Part shown: in pieces, positions 1 through 7,831 of the stretch
Position numbering within the stretch: position 1 is the first letter of the stretch
Layout of the letters: each line of letters starts with the position of its first letter
Source: Pseudomonadota bacterium
Lineage (GTDB): Bacteria; Pseudomonadota; Gammaproteobacteria; Burkholderiales; Burkholderiaceae_B
Assembly (NCBI GenBank): GCA_023432075.1
Contig: JAEYVD010000686.1
Location: 1-8,918 of the forward strand
Direction: 5' to 3'
DNA length: 8,918 nucleotides
Notes under the pieces: model-generated
Database searches by the model: none
What the model was told of the DNA's origin: nothing
Seen by the model: only the letters and a program-made list of their open reading frames with translations
Made by a program: the position numbers and the translations under genes

Positions 1-1237
1 CGTCGGCGTCGCCGCCGTTCTCGCCGGCCCACATGGCGCCAAAGACCTCGCGGGCGATCTTGTTGGAGATCGTGCCGTCGATGATGCGGCCGATCAGGGC
101 CGCCAGCGCGGGCGCGGCGACGGGCGATTCGGCGATGGTTTTTTCTTCCTTGTTGAGCACGGCGGCGACTTCGCCCATGACCCAGTTGGACGCAAGTTTG
201 GCCTGACCGGCCGGCAGCGCGTGCGCCACGGCCTCAAAGTAGGCGGCCAGGTCGCGGCTGACGGTCAGTTGGGCGGCGTCGTAGGCGGGCAGGCCGTATT
301 CCGATTCAAAGCGTGCGCGCTGGGCGGCCGGCAGTTCAGGCATGGCGGCGCGGACCTCGTCCACCCAGTCGCTGGAGATCACCAGCGTGGGCAGGTCGGG
401 GTCGGGGAAGTAGCGGTAGTCGTGCGCGTCTTCCTTGCTGCGCATGCTGCGCGTTTCGTCGCGGTCGGCGTCGTACAGGCGGGTTTCCTGCACCACCGTG
501 CCACCGTCTTCGATCAGTTCGATCTGGCGGCGCGCTTCGTAAACGATGGCGCGTTCCAGGAAGCGGAACGAGTTGACGTTCTTGATCTCGGTGCGGGTGC
601 CGAATTCCTTCTGGCCCACCGGGCGCACCGACACGTTGGCGTCGCAGCGGAACGAGCCTTCCTGCATGTTGCCATCGCAGATGCCCAGCCACACGACCAG
701 GCTGTGCAGCGCGCGCGCATAGGCCACGGCCTCGGCGGCAGAACGCATTTCAGGCTCGGTCACGATTTCCAGCAGCGGGGTGCCGGCGCGGTTCAGGTCA
801 ATGCCGCTGGCCGCGGCGCCATTGGCCAGGTTGAAGTCGTCGTGCAGGGACTTGCCGGCGTCTTCCTCCAGGTGGGCGCGCGTCAGGTTGACGGTCTTTT
901 CTTCTTCGCCCACGAAGAACGACAGCGAGCCGCCCACCACCACGGGCAGCTCGTACTGGCTGATCTGGTAGCCCTTGGGCAGGTCAGGGTAGAAGTAGTT
1001 CTTGCGCGCAAAGACCGAGCGCGGCGCAATCTTGGCGCCCACGGCCAGGCCGAAGCGGATGGCGCGTTCGGCCGCGCCGCGGTTCATGACCGGCAGGCTG
1101 CCCGGCAGGGCCAGGTCGACTTCATTGGCCTGCGTGTTGGGCGCGGCGCCGAATTGCGTGCTGCTGCCCGAAAAGATCTTGGAGTCCGTGGAAAGCTGCG
1201 TGTGCGTTTCCAGGCCGATGACGATTTCCCAGTTCAT
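1..1237 (-). CDS. gatB: Asp-tRNA(Asn)/Glu-tRNA(Gln) amidotransferase subunit B, 3' part cut by window edge
   Basis: GatB is the kinase and tRNA-binding subunit of GatCAB. It phosphorylates the carboxylate of Asp or Glu on the misacylated tRNA and accepts ammonia channelled from GatA. The first 412 codons are present, reading leftwards from ATG at 1237 with no stop before the edge. Family members have about 480 residues, so roughly 70 residues of the C-terminal YqeY-like tail are missing. The protein opens [12 protein letters not shown], close to the family's VIGLE-H opening. [18 protein letters not shown] lies near residues 79-95, and the family signature [14 protein letters not shown] follows. 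The start is supported by an AAGG Shine-Dalgarno sequence (1246-1249) eight bases upstream, inside the end of gatA, and by the 4-base gap to the gatA stop. The stretch near residues 21-47 ([10 protein letters not shown]...LALPG) lacks the cysteines found there in many GatB proteins. Identification is certain; which tRNA it serves cannot be read from the sequence. Confidence 0.97.
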   Translation of the reverse strand, partial: MNWEIVIGLETHTQLSTDSKIFSGSSTQFGAAPNTQANEVDLALPGSLPVMNRGAAERAIRFGLAVGAKIAPRSVFARKNYFYPDLPKGYQISQYELPVVVGGSLSFFVGEEEKTVNLTRAHLEEDAGKSLHDDFNLANGAAASGIDLNRAGTPLLEIVTEPEMRSAAEAVAYARALHSLVVWLGICDGNMQEGSFRCDANVSVRPVGQKEFGTRTEIKNVNSFRFLERAIVYEARRQIELIEDGGTVVQETRLYDADRDETRSMRSKEDAHDYRYFPDPDLPTLVISSDWVDEVRAAMPELPAAQRARFESEYGLPAYDAAQLTVSRDLAAYFEAVAHALPAGQAKLASNWVMGEVAAVLNKEEKTIAESPVAAPALAALIGRIIDGTISNKIAREVFGAMWAGENGGDAD

Positions 1238-1241
1238 GTTC

Positions 1242-2777
1242 TCAGCCTTGCTGGACAGGGGCACGCTGATGCCAGTCCGTCACGTGTTGGTAGCGGTCGG
1301 CGATGGCCAGCAGGCGGCCTTCGTCGAAGTAGTTGCCGATGATCTGCAGGCCGATGGGGCGATTTTGTTTTTCGCCTCCGAAACCGCAGGGGATCGACAT
1401 GGCGGGCAGGCCTGCCAGGCTGACGCCCAGCGTGTAGACGTCGGCCAGCCAGTCGGCGGTCGGGTCGTCGCGGTTGTCGCCGATGTTCTTGGCGACCGTG
1501 GGCGTGACCGGTCCCATGATGACGTCGCACTGGTCCGCAAAGGCGCGCTGGAAGTCCTGCGCGATCAGGCGGCGCAGGCGCTGCGCTTGCAGGTAGTAGG
1601 CGTCGTAATAGCCGTGGGACAGCACGTAGGTGCCGATCAGGATGCGGCGCTTGACCTCGTCGCCGAAACCTTCGGCGCGCGACCGGCTGATCATCTCGTT
1701 CAGGTCGCCGTACTGCTTGGCGCGGTGGCCGTAGCGCACGCCGTCGTAGCGCGCCAGGTTGCTGGACGCTTCGGCGGGGGCGATCACGTAGTACGCCGGA
1801 ATGGCCAGCTCGGTGCGCGGCAGCGAGACCGGCACGCGAACGGCGCCCAGCGCCTCGAACTGCTCAAGCGCGGCCTGCACGGCGGCGGCCACATCGGCCG
1901 CCAGGCCGGCGCCAAAATATTCCTCGGGTACGCCGATGCGCAGGCCCTTCAATGGCTGGCTGCCGGCGGCGTCGAAGCGCCCTTGCGCGGCGTCGAAGTC
2001 GCGGCGCACGCGGCCGGGCTCGTTGGCGGCGCCGTCGCACTTTTCAAGGCTGGTGGCGTCGCGCGGGTCAAAGCCGCTGATGACGTCCAGCAGTTCGAGC
2101 AGGTCGCGGCTGCTGGGGGCCAGCGGGCCGGCCTGGTCCAGGCTGGAGCCGAAGGCCACCATGCCGTAGCGGGACACGGTGCCATAGGTGGGCTTGATGC
2201 CGCTCACGCCGCACAGGGCGGCGGGCTGGCGAACCGAGCCGCCGGTGTCGGTGCCGGTGGCGGCAGCGACCAGACGGGCGGCCACGGCGGCGGCCGAACC
2301 GCCCGACGAGCCGCCGGGCACGGCAGCGTGGTCCCACGGGTTCTTCACGGCGCCGTAGGCGGAATTCTCGTTGCCGGAGCCCATCGCGAATTCGTCGCAG
2401 TTCAGCTTGCCAATCGAGACCGCGCCAGCGGCTTGCAGGCGCTCCACGACGGTGGCGTCGAACGGGCTGGTGTAACCCTCGAGCATCTTGCTGCCCGCGG
2501 TGGTGCGCCAGCCGCGCGTGACGAAGGCGTCTTTGTGGGCGATCGGGACGCCCGTCAGCGGACCGGCGGTGCCGGCCGCCAGCGCGGCGTCGGCCGCGCG
2601 CGCCTGAGCCAGCGTCAATTCGGCGTCAATATGTAAAAAGCTGTTCAGGCCGCTGGCCGCTTCGGCGGCCGACAAGGCGCTTTGCGCCAGGTCGACGGCA
2701 CTGACTTCGCGTTGGGCGAGGGCCGCGCGCAGGGCGGCGATCCCCTCGAACTGGGTGTGCAGGGCAGGTTTCGTCAT
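1242..2777 (-). CDS. gatA: Asp-tRNA(Asn)/Glu-tRNA(Gln) amidotransferase subunit A (amidase)
   Basis: GatA is the glutaminase of GatCAB: it hydrolyses glutamine and passes ammonia to GatB. The 511-residue protein carries the amidase signature. By alignment with the known Ser-cisSer-Lys triad of the family, the catalytic residues should be Lys82 (IAHKDAF), Ser157 ([14 protein letters not shown]) and the nucleophile Ser181 ([14 protein letters not shown]). The C-terminal half has the usual IGVPEEYF, the tyrosine-rich [19 protein letters not shown] and MGPVTPTVA segments. It is about 20-25 residues longer than typical GatA proteins. Most of the excess lies in the linker at about residues 245-277, which contains the echo [14 protein letters not shown] from a 12-base direct repeat. 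The ATG at 2777 is preceded by GGAA (2784-2787) at six bases. It starts three bases after the gatC stop and ends four bases before gatB, so the three genes are almost certainly co-transcribed and translationally coupled. Confidence 0.98.
   Translation of the reverse strand: MTKPALHTQFEGIAALRAALAQREVSAVDLAQSALSAAEAASGLNSFLHIDAELTLAQARAADAALAAGTAGPLTGVPIAHKDAFVTRGWRTTAGSKMLEGYTSPFDATVVERLQAAGAVSIGKLNCDEFAMGSGNENSAYGAVKNPWDHAAVPGGSSGGSAAAVAARLVAAATGTDTGGSVRQPAALCGVSGIKPTYGTVSRYGMVAFGSSLDQAGPLAPSSRDLLELLDVISGFDPRDATSLEKCDGAANEPGRVRRDFDAAQGRFDAAGSQPLKGLRIGVPEEYFGAGLAADVAAAVQAALEQFEALGAVRVPVSLPRTELAIPAYYVIAPAEASSNLARYDGVRYGHRAKQYGDLNEMISRSRAEGFGDEVKRRILIGTYVLSHGYYDAYYLQAQRLRRLIAQDFQRAFADQCDVIMGPVTPTVAKNIGDNRDDPTADWLADVYTLGVSLAGLPAMSIPCGFGGEKQNRPIGLQIIGNYFDEGRLLAIADRYQHVTDWHQRAPVQQG
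1966..1998. repeat. 12-base direct repeat inside gatA, period 21
   Basis: GCGGCGTCGAAG occurs at 1966-1977 and again at 1987-1998. The offset is exactly 21 bases, so gatA stays in frame (seven codons). On the coding strand the two copies give FDAA at residues 261-264 and 268-271. The repeat lies in the part of the GatA linker that is longer than in well-studied relatives. This suggests a small in-frame duplication, although the bases between the copies have diverged. Confidence 0.7.
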
Positions 2778-2780
2778 GAC

Positions 2781-3089
2781 TTATTCCAGGACCTTGGGAA
2801 CCAGGAACAGGCCGTCCTGGGCATCCGGCGCATTGGCCAGCAGTTCCTCGCGGCGGGCTGGCGAGCCGGCTTCGGTCACGGCGTCTTCACGCAGGCGCAA
2901 TACGATGTCTTCGTGGGCGGACAAGGGATGGGCCAAGGGTTCCACGCCCTGCGTATCGACGGACTGGAGCCGTTCGATCAAGTGGAGGATGCCGTTGAGT
3001 TCGGCCTGCGCGACGGTGCGCTGGTCGGGGGTCAGTTCGATTCTGGCCAGCCGGGCAATGCGGGCCACATCTGTGTCGTTGAGCGCCAT
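2781..3089 (-). CDS. gatC: Asp-tRNA(Asn)/Glu-tRNA(Gln) amidotransferase subunit C
   Basis: GatC is the small subunit that wraps around the GatA-GatB interface and stabilises the complex; it has no catalytic site. The predicted protein has 102 residues, close to the family norm of about 95-100. It starts MALNDTDVARIARLARIEL, the typical N-terminal helix, followed by a second helix (AELNGILHLIERLQ). The later VEPLAHPL and the C-terminal LFLVPKVLE are also hallmarks of the family. I chose ATG 3089 because homology begins here. An in-frame GTG at 3146 would add 19 residues (MHTAHSRPAAF...) unlike any GatC. No clear Shine-Dalgarno sequence precedes the ATG; the five bases before it are all C on the coding strand, so initiation may be weak or depend on other signals. 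It is the first gene of the leftward gatCAB operon. Confidence 0.96.
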   Translation of the reverse strand: MALNDTDVARIARLARIELTPDQRTVAQAELNGILHLIERLQSVDTQGVEPLAHPLSAHEDIVLRLREDAVTEAGSPARREELLANAPDAQDGLFLVPKVLE

Positions 3090-3202
3090 GGGGGATTGCA
3101 AAAATCGGTAAGCGAAGGCCGCGGGGCGGGAGTGGGCAGTATGCACATGCCAAACCCGTTACAAAGCTTGAATAGCCTGCATTTATGCGCTATTTCCGGG
3201 GA

Positions 3203-3219
3203 AATTATAAGTTATGATT
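3203..3219. promoter_or_regulatory. Palindromic pair of -10 boxes, candidate bidirectional promoter
   Basis: AATTATAA (3203-3210) and TTATGATT (3212-3219) form an imperfect inverted repeat centred on G3211, with one mismatched pair in eight. On the minus strand it contains a perfect TATAAT (plus-strand ATTATA, 3204-3209) pointing to gatC. On the plus strand it contains TATGAT (3213-3218), five of six consensus bases, pointing to mreB. Predicted start sites would be near 3197 (leftwards, leader about 108 bases) and near 3225 (rightwards, leader about 94 bases). No good -35 hexamer is visible at the right distance on either strand, so this is a candidate only. The symmetry could instead be an operator. 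Confidence 0.5.
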
Positions 3220-3249
3220 CACGGTTTAATCGCCGTGATGACAGGCGGA

Positions 3250-3265
3250 CCCGTCGTTTTACGGG
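3250..3265 (+). promoter_or_regulatory. Small hairpin in the mreB leader
   Basis: CCCGT (3250-3254) can pair with ACGGG (3261-3265) around a six-base loop, CGTTTT. Two further G-C pairs are possible outside a bulged A3249 (G47-G48 with C66-C67). The hairpin would sit in the 5' leader of mreB RNA if transcription starts at the palindromic promoter. It is short and its role, if any, is unknown. Confidence 0.3.
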
Positions 3266-3312
3266 CCAAACGCCCCGCGGCTTGACCCCAATTCCCCCCA
3301 GAATTTAGCTGA

Positions 3313-4362
<1,050 letters not shown>

Positions 4363-4372
4363 TATTGCCCGC

Positions 4373-4440
4373 CAGCCCGGAGCCCCGCTTTTTTCTGGCT
4401 CCGGCCGCTGCGGGGGCCTCGGACGCGGGCGCCCGGGCTG
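4373..4440 (+). promoter_or_regulatory. Two competing RNA pairings between mreB and mreC
   Basis: Hairpin A pairs CCGGAGCC (4377-4384) with GGCTCCGG (4397-4404): eight perfect pairs around a 12-base loop that contains six T residues. Pairing B joins CAGCCCGG (4373-4380) to CCGGGCTG (4433-4440), also eight perfect pairs. A and B share 4377-4380, so they cannot form together. B ends six bases before the mreC ATG (4447), at the GAG that is its only ribosome-binding-like sequence. Because the T run is in the loop of A and not after it, A is not a standard intrinsic terminator. It could be a processing or stability element that sets the mreB to mreC ratio. High GC makes chance pairings common here. 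Confidence 0.45.
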
Positions 4441-4446
4441 AGATTC

Positions 4447-5331
4447 ATGCAACGACAAGGGACTCCCCCCCTATTCAGGCGCGGCCCACCGGCAGAGGTG
4501 CGGCTGGTTGTTCTGGTCGTCCTTGCCCTGGCCCTGATCGTCATGGATTCACAATGGCGCATGCTGGAGCCGGCGCGCCGGACGATCGCCGTGGCGCTTT
4601 ATCCCTTCCAGCGCGCCGTCATGGCGCCGCGCGACCTCGTCCAGCAAGTCAATGAGTGGGTCAACGCGGCCAACCTCATCCGCAGCGAAAACGAAGCCCT
4701 GCAACGCCAGCGCATCGAGCTTGCCCAGGTCGCGTCCCACGCCGCCCAGCTCGCCGCCGAAAACTCCCAGTTGCGCCGCCTGCTTGGCGTGACCGACACC
4801 GTGGCGCAGTCCGCGGTCGTGGTCGAAGTCATGTACGAACCCACCAACGCGTTCACGCAGCGCCTGGTGTTCAACAAGGGCAGCAAGGCCGGTCTTGCGC
4901 CGGGCATGCCCGTGATCGACGAAGGCGGCGTGGTCGGCCAGATCGTCCGCGTGACGCCGATGACCGCCGAGGCGGCCCTGGTCACCGACGAACAGGTCTC
5001 CATTCCCGTGCAGCTGCTGCGTAACGGACTGCGTCTGATCGCGTTCGGCGGCAATTCGCCGGGCAAGATGGAAGTGCGCTACCTGGCGGCCAATGCCGAC
5101 ATCAAGGAAGGCGATACTATTGTCACCAGCGGCGTCGGTGGTCTCTTTCCCGCTGGCCTGCCCGTGGCCAAGGTGACCTCGGTCGAACGCGACACCGCAT
5201 CCGGTTTCGCGCGCGCCGTGTGTGAACCCCTGGCCCACCCCGAACGCTATCGCCACTTCCTGGTTCTGCAAGTGGATGTGGATCGCGCCGAGTCCAACCG
5301 TCAGGAGGTCGATTCCGGTGGATCGGACTAA
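4447..5331 (+). CDS. mreC: Rod shape-determining protein MreC
   Basis: MreC is a bitopic inner-membrane protein whose periplasmic part forms filaments and activates PBP2-RodA. The 294-residue protein has a short basic cytoplasmic tail, one membrane segment at about residues 19-34 (RLVVLVVLALALIVM) and a periplasmic coiled coil at about 63-113 (SENEALQRQRIELAQ, AAENSQLRRLLGV). Two beta domains follow, with the family-typical FNKGSKAGLAPGMPV (142-156) and EGDTIVTSGVGGLFPAGLPV (221-240). It is shorter than E. coli MreC (367 residues) because the variable C-terminal tail is brief. The ATG start is supported by a weak GAG four bases upstream and by the position of the membrane segment. Its last 14 bases overlap mreD, whose strong ribosome binding site lies inside mreC. 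Confidence 0.97.
   Translation: MQRQGTPPLFRRGPPAEVRLVVLVVLALALIVMDSQWRMLEPARRTIAVALYPFQRAVMAPRDLVQQVNEWVNAANLIRSENEALQRQRIELAQVASHAAQLAAENSQLRRLLGVTDTVAQSAVVVEVMYEPTNAFTQRLVFNKGSKAGLAPGMPVIDEGGVVGQIVRVTPMTAEAALVTDEQVSIPVQLLRNGLRLIAFGGNSPGKMEVRYLAANADIKEGDTIVTSGVGGLFPAGLPVAKVTSVERDTASGFARAVCEPLAHPERYRHFLVLQVDVDRAESNRQEVDSGGSD
5303..5308 (+). promoter_or_regulatory. Ribosome binding site AGGAGG that fixes the mreD start
   Basis: AGGAGG is a perfect Shine-Dalgarno core. It ends nine bases before GTG 5318 and lies within the coding sequence of mreC. It is the strongest ribosome binding site in the window. It argues for the GTG start of mreD over any upstream in-frame ATG, such as the one at 5222. 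Confidence 0.85.
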
Positions 5332-5887
5332 CCAACAAGCCGCAGGGCAGTCGCCGCGCCGTCTCGGCACGCCCAGCAACGTGCAGCCCGACAGGCTGTC
5401 AGGGCCCGCGCATGCCTTCTTCGTGTGGGGCACCGTGCTGCTTGCGTGGCTGGTGTCGCTGCTGCCGTGGCGCCTGTGGCAGGGCGCGCCCGACGTGCTG
5501 CTGCTCATCATCGCCTTCTGGTGCGTGCACGAGCCGCGCCGCGTGGGCCTGTTCACGGCCTTCTTCTTCGGCCTGCTGATGGACGTGCACGATGCGGGCC
5601 TTTTGGGCGAGCACGCGCTGTCGTACACGCTCGTCGCCTACGGTGCAGTCGTCCTGCACCGCCGGCTGCAGCGCTTCGATCTCTGGAGCCAGGCGATGCA
5701 CATGCTGCCTGTGTTCTTCATTGCGCGCTTTGTCACCCAGATCATCCACGCATGGCTGGCCGGCAAATGGCCGGGCTGGGACTGGGGCATCAGCGTGCTG
5801 CTGACCGCCGCCCTGTGGCCGCTGGCGGGCTGGGTGCTGCACCTGCCGCAACGCGGTGTCGACGACGCCGAATCCTCATCCGCCTGA
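5318..5887 (+). CDS. mreD: Rod shape-determining membrane protein MreD
   Basis: MreD is a polytopic inner-membrane protein of the elongation complex that interacts with MreC and is needed for rod shape. The 189-residue protein begins with a GTG-encoded VDRTNQQAAG after a perfect AGGAGG site. About 32 hydrophilic residues precede the first membrane helix, making it longer than E. coli MreD (162 residues). Around six hydrophobic segments can be seen, at roughly 33-50, 57-70, 76-90, 98-116, 124-145 and 157-176. The family pattern appears in PDVLLLIIAFW, then VGLFTAFFFGLLMDV and LLGEHALSYTLVAYG. The reading frame is open upstream to an ATG at 5222, but that part only shadows mreC in another frame and has no MreD resemblance. 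It overlaps mreC by 14 bases, and its stop is 15 bases before mrdA, so it is part of a tightly coupled operon. Confidence 0.95.
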   Translation: MDRTNQQAAGQSPRRLGTPSNVQPDRLSGPAHAFFVWGTVLLAWLVSLLPWRLWQGAPDVLLLIIAFWCVHEPRRVGLFTAFFFGLLMDVHDAGLLGEHALSYTLVAYGAVVLHRRLQRFDLWSQAMHMLPVFFIARFVTQIIHAWLAGKWPGWDWGISVLLTAALWPLAGWVLHLPQRGVDDAESSSA

Positions 5888-5893
5888 CGGCGG
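5880..5893 (+). promoter_or_regulatory. Hairpin with the mreD stop codon in its loop
   Basis: CCGCC (5880-5884) and GGCGG (5889-5893) form a five-pair stem around the loop TGAC, which contains the mreD TGA stop (5885-5887). The GGCGG arm ends nine bases before the mrdA ATG and is the nearest G-rich stretch to that start. A ribosome finishing mreD would melt the stem, a simple layout for translational coupling. The stem is short, so this is tentative. Confidence 0.35.
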
Positions 5894-5902
5894 CGTTGCG
5901 TC

Positions 5903-7831
5903 ATGTTTGAATTCAAAAAAACCGGCCAGCAGCAGAAGCAGCGCTTCCGCCTGCGCGCGTGGGTGGGCGGCGCCTTCGCGCTGGTGTGCTTTGGCGTGCT
6001 GGTGGGCCGGTTCTGGTACCTGCAGGTCGACCGCTACGAAGGCCTGTCCGAACGCGCCGACCGCAATCGCATCGCGGTCGTGCCGATTCCGCCGCGCCGC
6101 GGCGAGATCCTGGACCGCAACGGCGAAGTCCTGGCCCGCAACTACCGCACCTATACCCTCGAAGTCGTGCCGGCCCACGCGGGCAACATGAACGAACTCT
6201 TCGAGCGCCTGACCGAAGTCGTTTACATCAGCCCGTCCGACCAGCGCCGCTTCAAGCGCCGTGCGGCCGAGTCCAGCCGCTACGCCAGCCTGCAACTTCG
6301 CAACAACCTGAACGAGACCGAGGCCGCGTGGTTTGCCGCGCACGCTTTCCAGTTTCCGGGCGTGGAACTGCGTGCCCGCTGGGTGCGCGAGTATCCGCAG
6401 GGCGTGTCGGCCGCGCACGTGGTGGGCTACATCGGCCGTATTGCCGACAACGACATCGAGGACCTGGACCGCGCCGGGCAACTGGGCAACTACCGCGGCA
6501 CCGAAGTCATCGGCAAGAAGGGCATCGAAAAAACCTGGGAAGAACAGCTTCACGGCCGCACGGGCCTTGAAGAAGTCGAGGTGACGGCGGGCGGGCGGCC
6601 CATGCGCACGCTGCGCCGCATCGATCCGGTGCCCGGATCGGACATCATGCTGTCCATCGACATGGGCCTGCAGAAAGTGGCCGAAGAGGCCTTCGAGGGC
6701 CAGCGCGGCGCGCTCGTCGCCATTGACCCGGACACGGGCGAAGTGCTGGCCTTCGTGTCGCAGCCGTCATTCGACCCGAACCTCTTCGTGGATGGCATCG
6801 ATGTCGACAATTGGCGCATGCTGAACGAATCGCCGGACCATCCCCTGATCAACCGTCCCCTGTACGGCACCTATCCCATCGGCTCCACGTACAAACCCTT
6901 TGTGGGTCTGGCCGCGCTGGAACTGGGCAAGCGCCGCGCGACCGACCGCATCTCGGACCCGGGCTATTACGAATTCGGCGGACAGAAGTTCCGCAACGCC
7001 GGCGGCGCGGCCTATGGCATGACGGACATGCATAAGGCCATCGTCGTGTCCTCCGACACCTATTTCTATTCGCTGGGGCCGGAAATCGGCGTGAACGCGC
7101 TGCACGATTTCACCAAGCAGTTCGGTTTTGGCCAGATCACGGGCATCGACCTGGAAGGCGAGAAGCGCGGCGTGCTGCCGTCCACCGACTGGAAGCGCGC
7201 GGCCTACAAGGACAAGGAGCGCCAGCGCTGGTACGCGGGCGAGACCATTTCCGTGGCGGTGGGCCAAGGCTATAACGCGTTCACGCTGCTGCAACTGGCG
7301 CAGGGCACGTCCACGCTGGCCAACAACGGCCTGTACCGCCGTCCGCATCTGGTGCACGCGGTGCGCGATCCGCGCTCGGGCGTGGCCAAGCCCACCGAAT
7401 CGCCGCCCGACTATCGCATTCCGCTCAAGCAGGCCAATGTGGACGTCATCAAGAACGCCATGGCCGACGTGGTGCGGGCTGGCACGGCGCGGCGCGCGTT
7501 CGCCAATACGCCCTATCAGGCCGCGGGCAAGACCGGCACGGCACAGGTGTTCAGCCTGCGCGGCGGCCACTACCGCGCCAGCGCCATTGACGAACGCCTG
7601 CGCGACCACGCGCTGTTCATGGGCTTCGCTCCGCTTGAACACCCGCGCATCGCCGTGGCGCTGATCGTCGAGAACGCCGGCTGGGGCGCCAGCGTGGCGG
7701 CCCCGGTCGCGCGCAAGGTCTTCGACTACTGGCTGGCCAAGGAACGCCAGGACAAGATCGTTCGTCCCGAACGCGCGGACACCATGGCGACCGTCGACGA
7801 CATCGCCTCCGACCTGGTGCGTCAACAATGA
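5903..7831 (+). CDS. mrdA: Peptidoglycan D,D-transpeptidase MrdA (penicillin-binding protein 2)
   Basis: PBP2 is the class B transpeptidase that cross-links new glycan strands during side-wall growth and is the target of mecillinam-type beta-lactams. The 642-residue protein (E. coli: 633) has a cytoplasmic basic stretch, one membrane anchor at about residues 19-40 and a pedestal domain with RRGEILDRNGEVLARN (65-80) and REYPQGVSAAHVVGYIGRI (162-180). The C-terminal transpeptidase domain follows. The catalytic motifs are present in order: SxxK as S328-T-Y-K331 (PIGSTYKP), SxD as S383-S-D385 (VVSSDTYFYSLG) and KTG at 543-545 (AAGKTGTAQV). All key residues are intact. No clear Shine-Dalgarno sequence precedes ATG 5903, so translation may depend on coupling to mreD, 15 bases upstream. 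Its stop overlaps the rodA start (ATGA), matching the one-to-one partnership of PBP2 and RodA. Confidence 0.98.
   Translation: MFEFKKTGQQQKQRFRLRAWVGGAFALVCFGVLVGRFWYLQVDRYEGLSERADRNRIAVVPIPPRRGEILDRNGEVLARNYRTYTLEVVPAHAGNMNELFERLTEVVYISPSDQRRFKRRAAESSRYASLQLRNNLNETEAAWFAAHAFQFPGVELRARWVREYPQGVSAAHVVGYIGRIADNDIEDLDRAGQLGNYRGTEVIGKKGIEKTWEEQLHGRTGLEEVEVTAGGRPMRTLRRIDPVPGSDIMLSIDMGLQKVAEEAFEGQRGALVAIDPDTGEVLAFVSQPSFDPNLFVDGIDVDNWRMLNESPDHPLINRPLYGTYPIGSTYKPFVGLAALELGKRRATDRISDPGYYEFGGQKFRNAGGAAYGMTDMHKAIVVSSDTYFYSLGPEIGVNALHDFTKQFGFGQITGIDLEGEKRGVLPSTDWKRAAYKDKERQRWYAGETISVAVGQGYNAFTLLQLAQGTSTLANNGLYRRPHLVHAVRDPRSGVAKPTESPPDYRIPLKQANVDVIKNAMADVVRAGTARRAFANTPYQAAGKTGTAQVFSLRGGHYRASAIDERLRDHALFMGFAPLEHPRIAVALIVENAGWGASVAAPVARKVFDYWLAKERQDKIVRPERADTMATVDDIASDLVRQQ

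Noticed and set aside
221..1342. Open frame of 373 codons on the plus strand opposite gatB
   Set aside because: It is antisense to gatB, whose protein sequence is clearly recognisable. The plus-strand translation shows no domain, and the composition is typical of a shadow frame.
1002..2636. Open frame of 544 codons on the plus strand opposite gatA and the start of gatB
   Set aside because: It lies fully antisense to genes with intact catalytic motifs. Its translation is low-complexity (rich in Ala, Gly, Arg, Val, Gln and His) and resembles no family. Long antisense frames are expected in GC-rich DNA.
3090..3146. N-terminal extension of gatC from GTG 3146
   Set aside because: The added residues (MHTAHSRPAAF...) have no counterpart in GatC proteins. 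The family's N-terminal helix begins right after ATG 3089.
3282..3310. Promoter with TTGACC (3282-3287) directly upstream of mreB
   Set aside because: The -35 box is good, but at 17 bases the -10 position reads TTAGCT, a poor match. The start site would lie almost on the ATG, leaving no room for ribosome binding.
4377..4404. Intrinsic terminator after mreB
   Set aside because: The stem is strong, but the T run sits inside the loop and the stem is followed by CCGCTGCGG, not by T residues. It is therefore kept only as a possible regulatory structure.
4549..5628. Open frame of 359 codons on the minus strand opposite mreC and mreD
   Set aside because: It crosses two well-supported genes and shows no domain or ribosome binding site; shadow frame.
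6767..7828. Open frame of 353 codons on the minus strand opposite mrdA
   Set aside because: It is antisense to the conserved transpeptidase domain with all three catalytic motifs; shadow frame.
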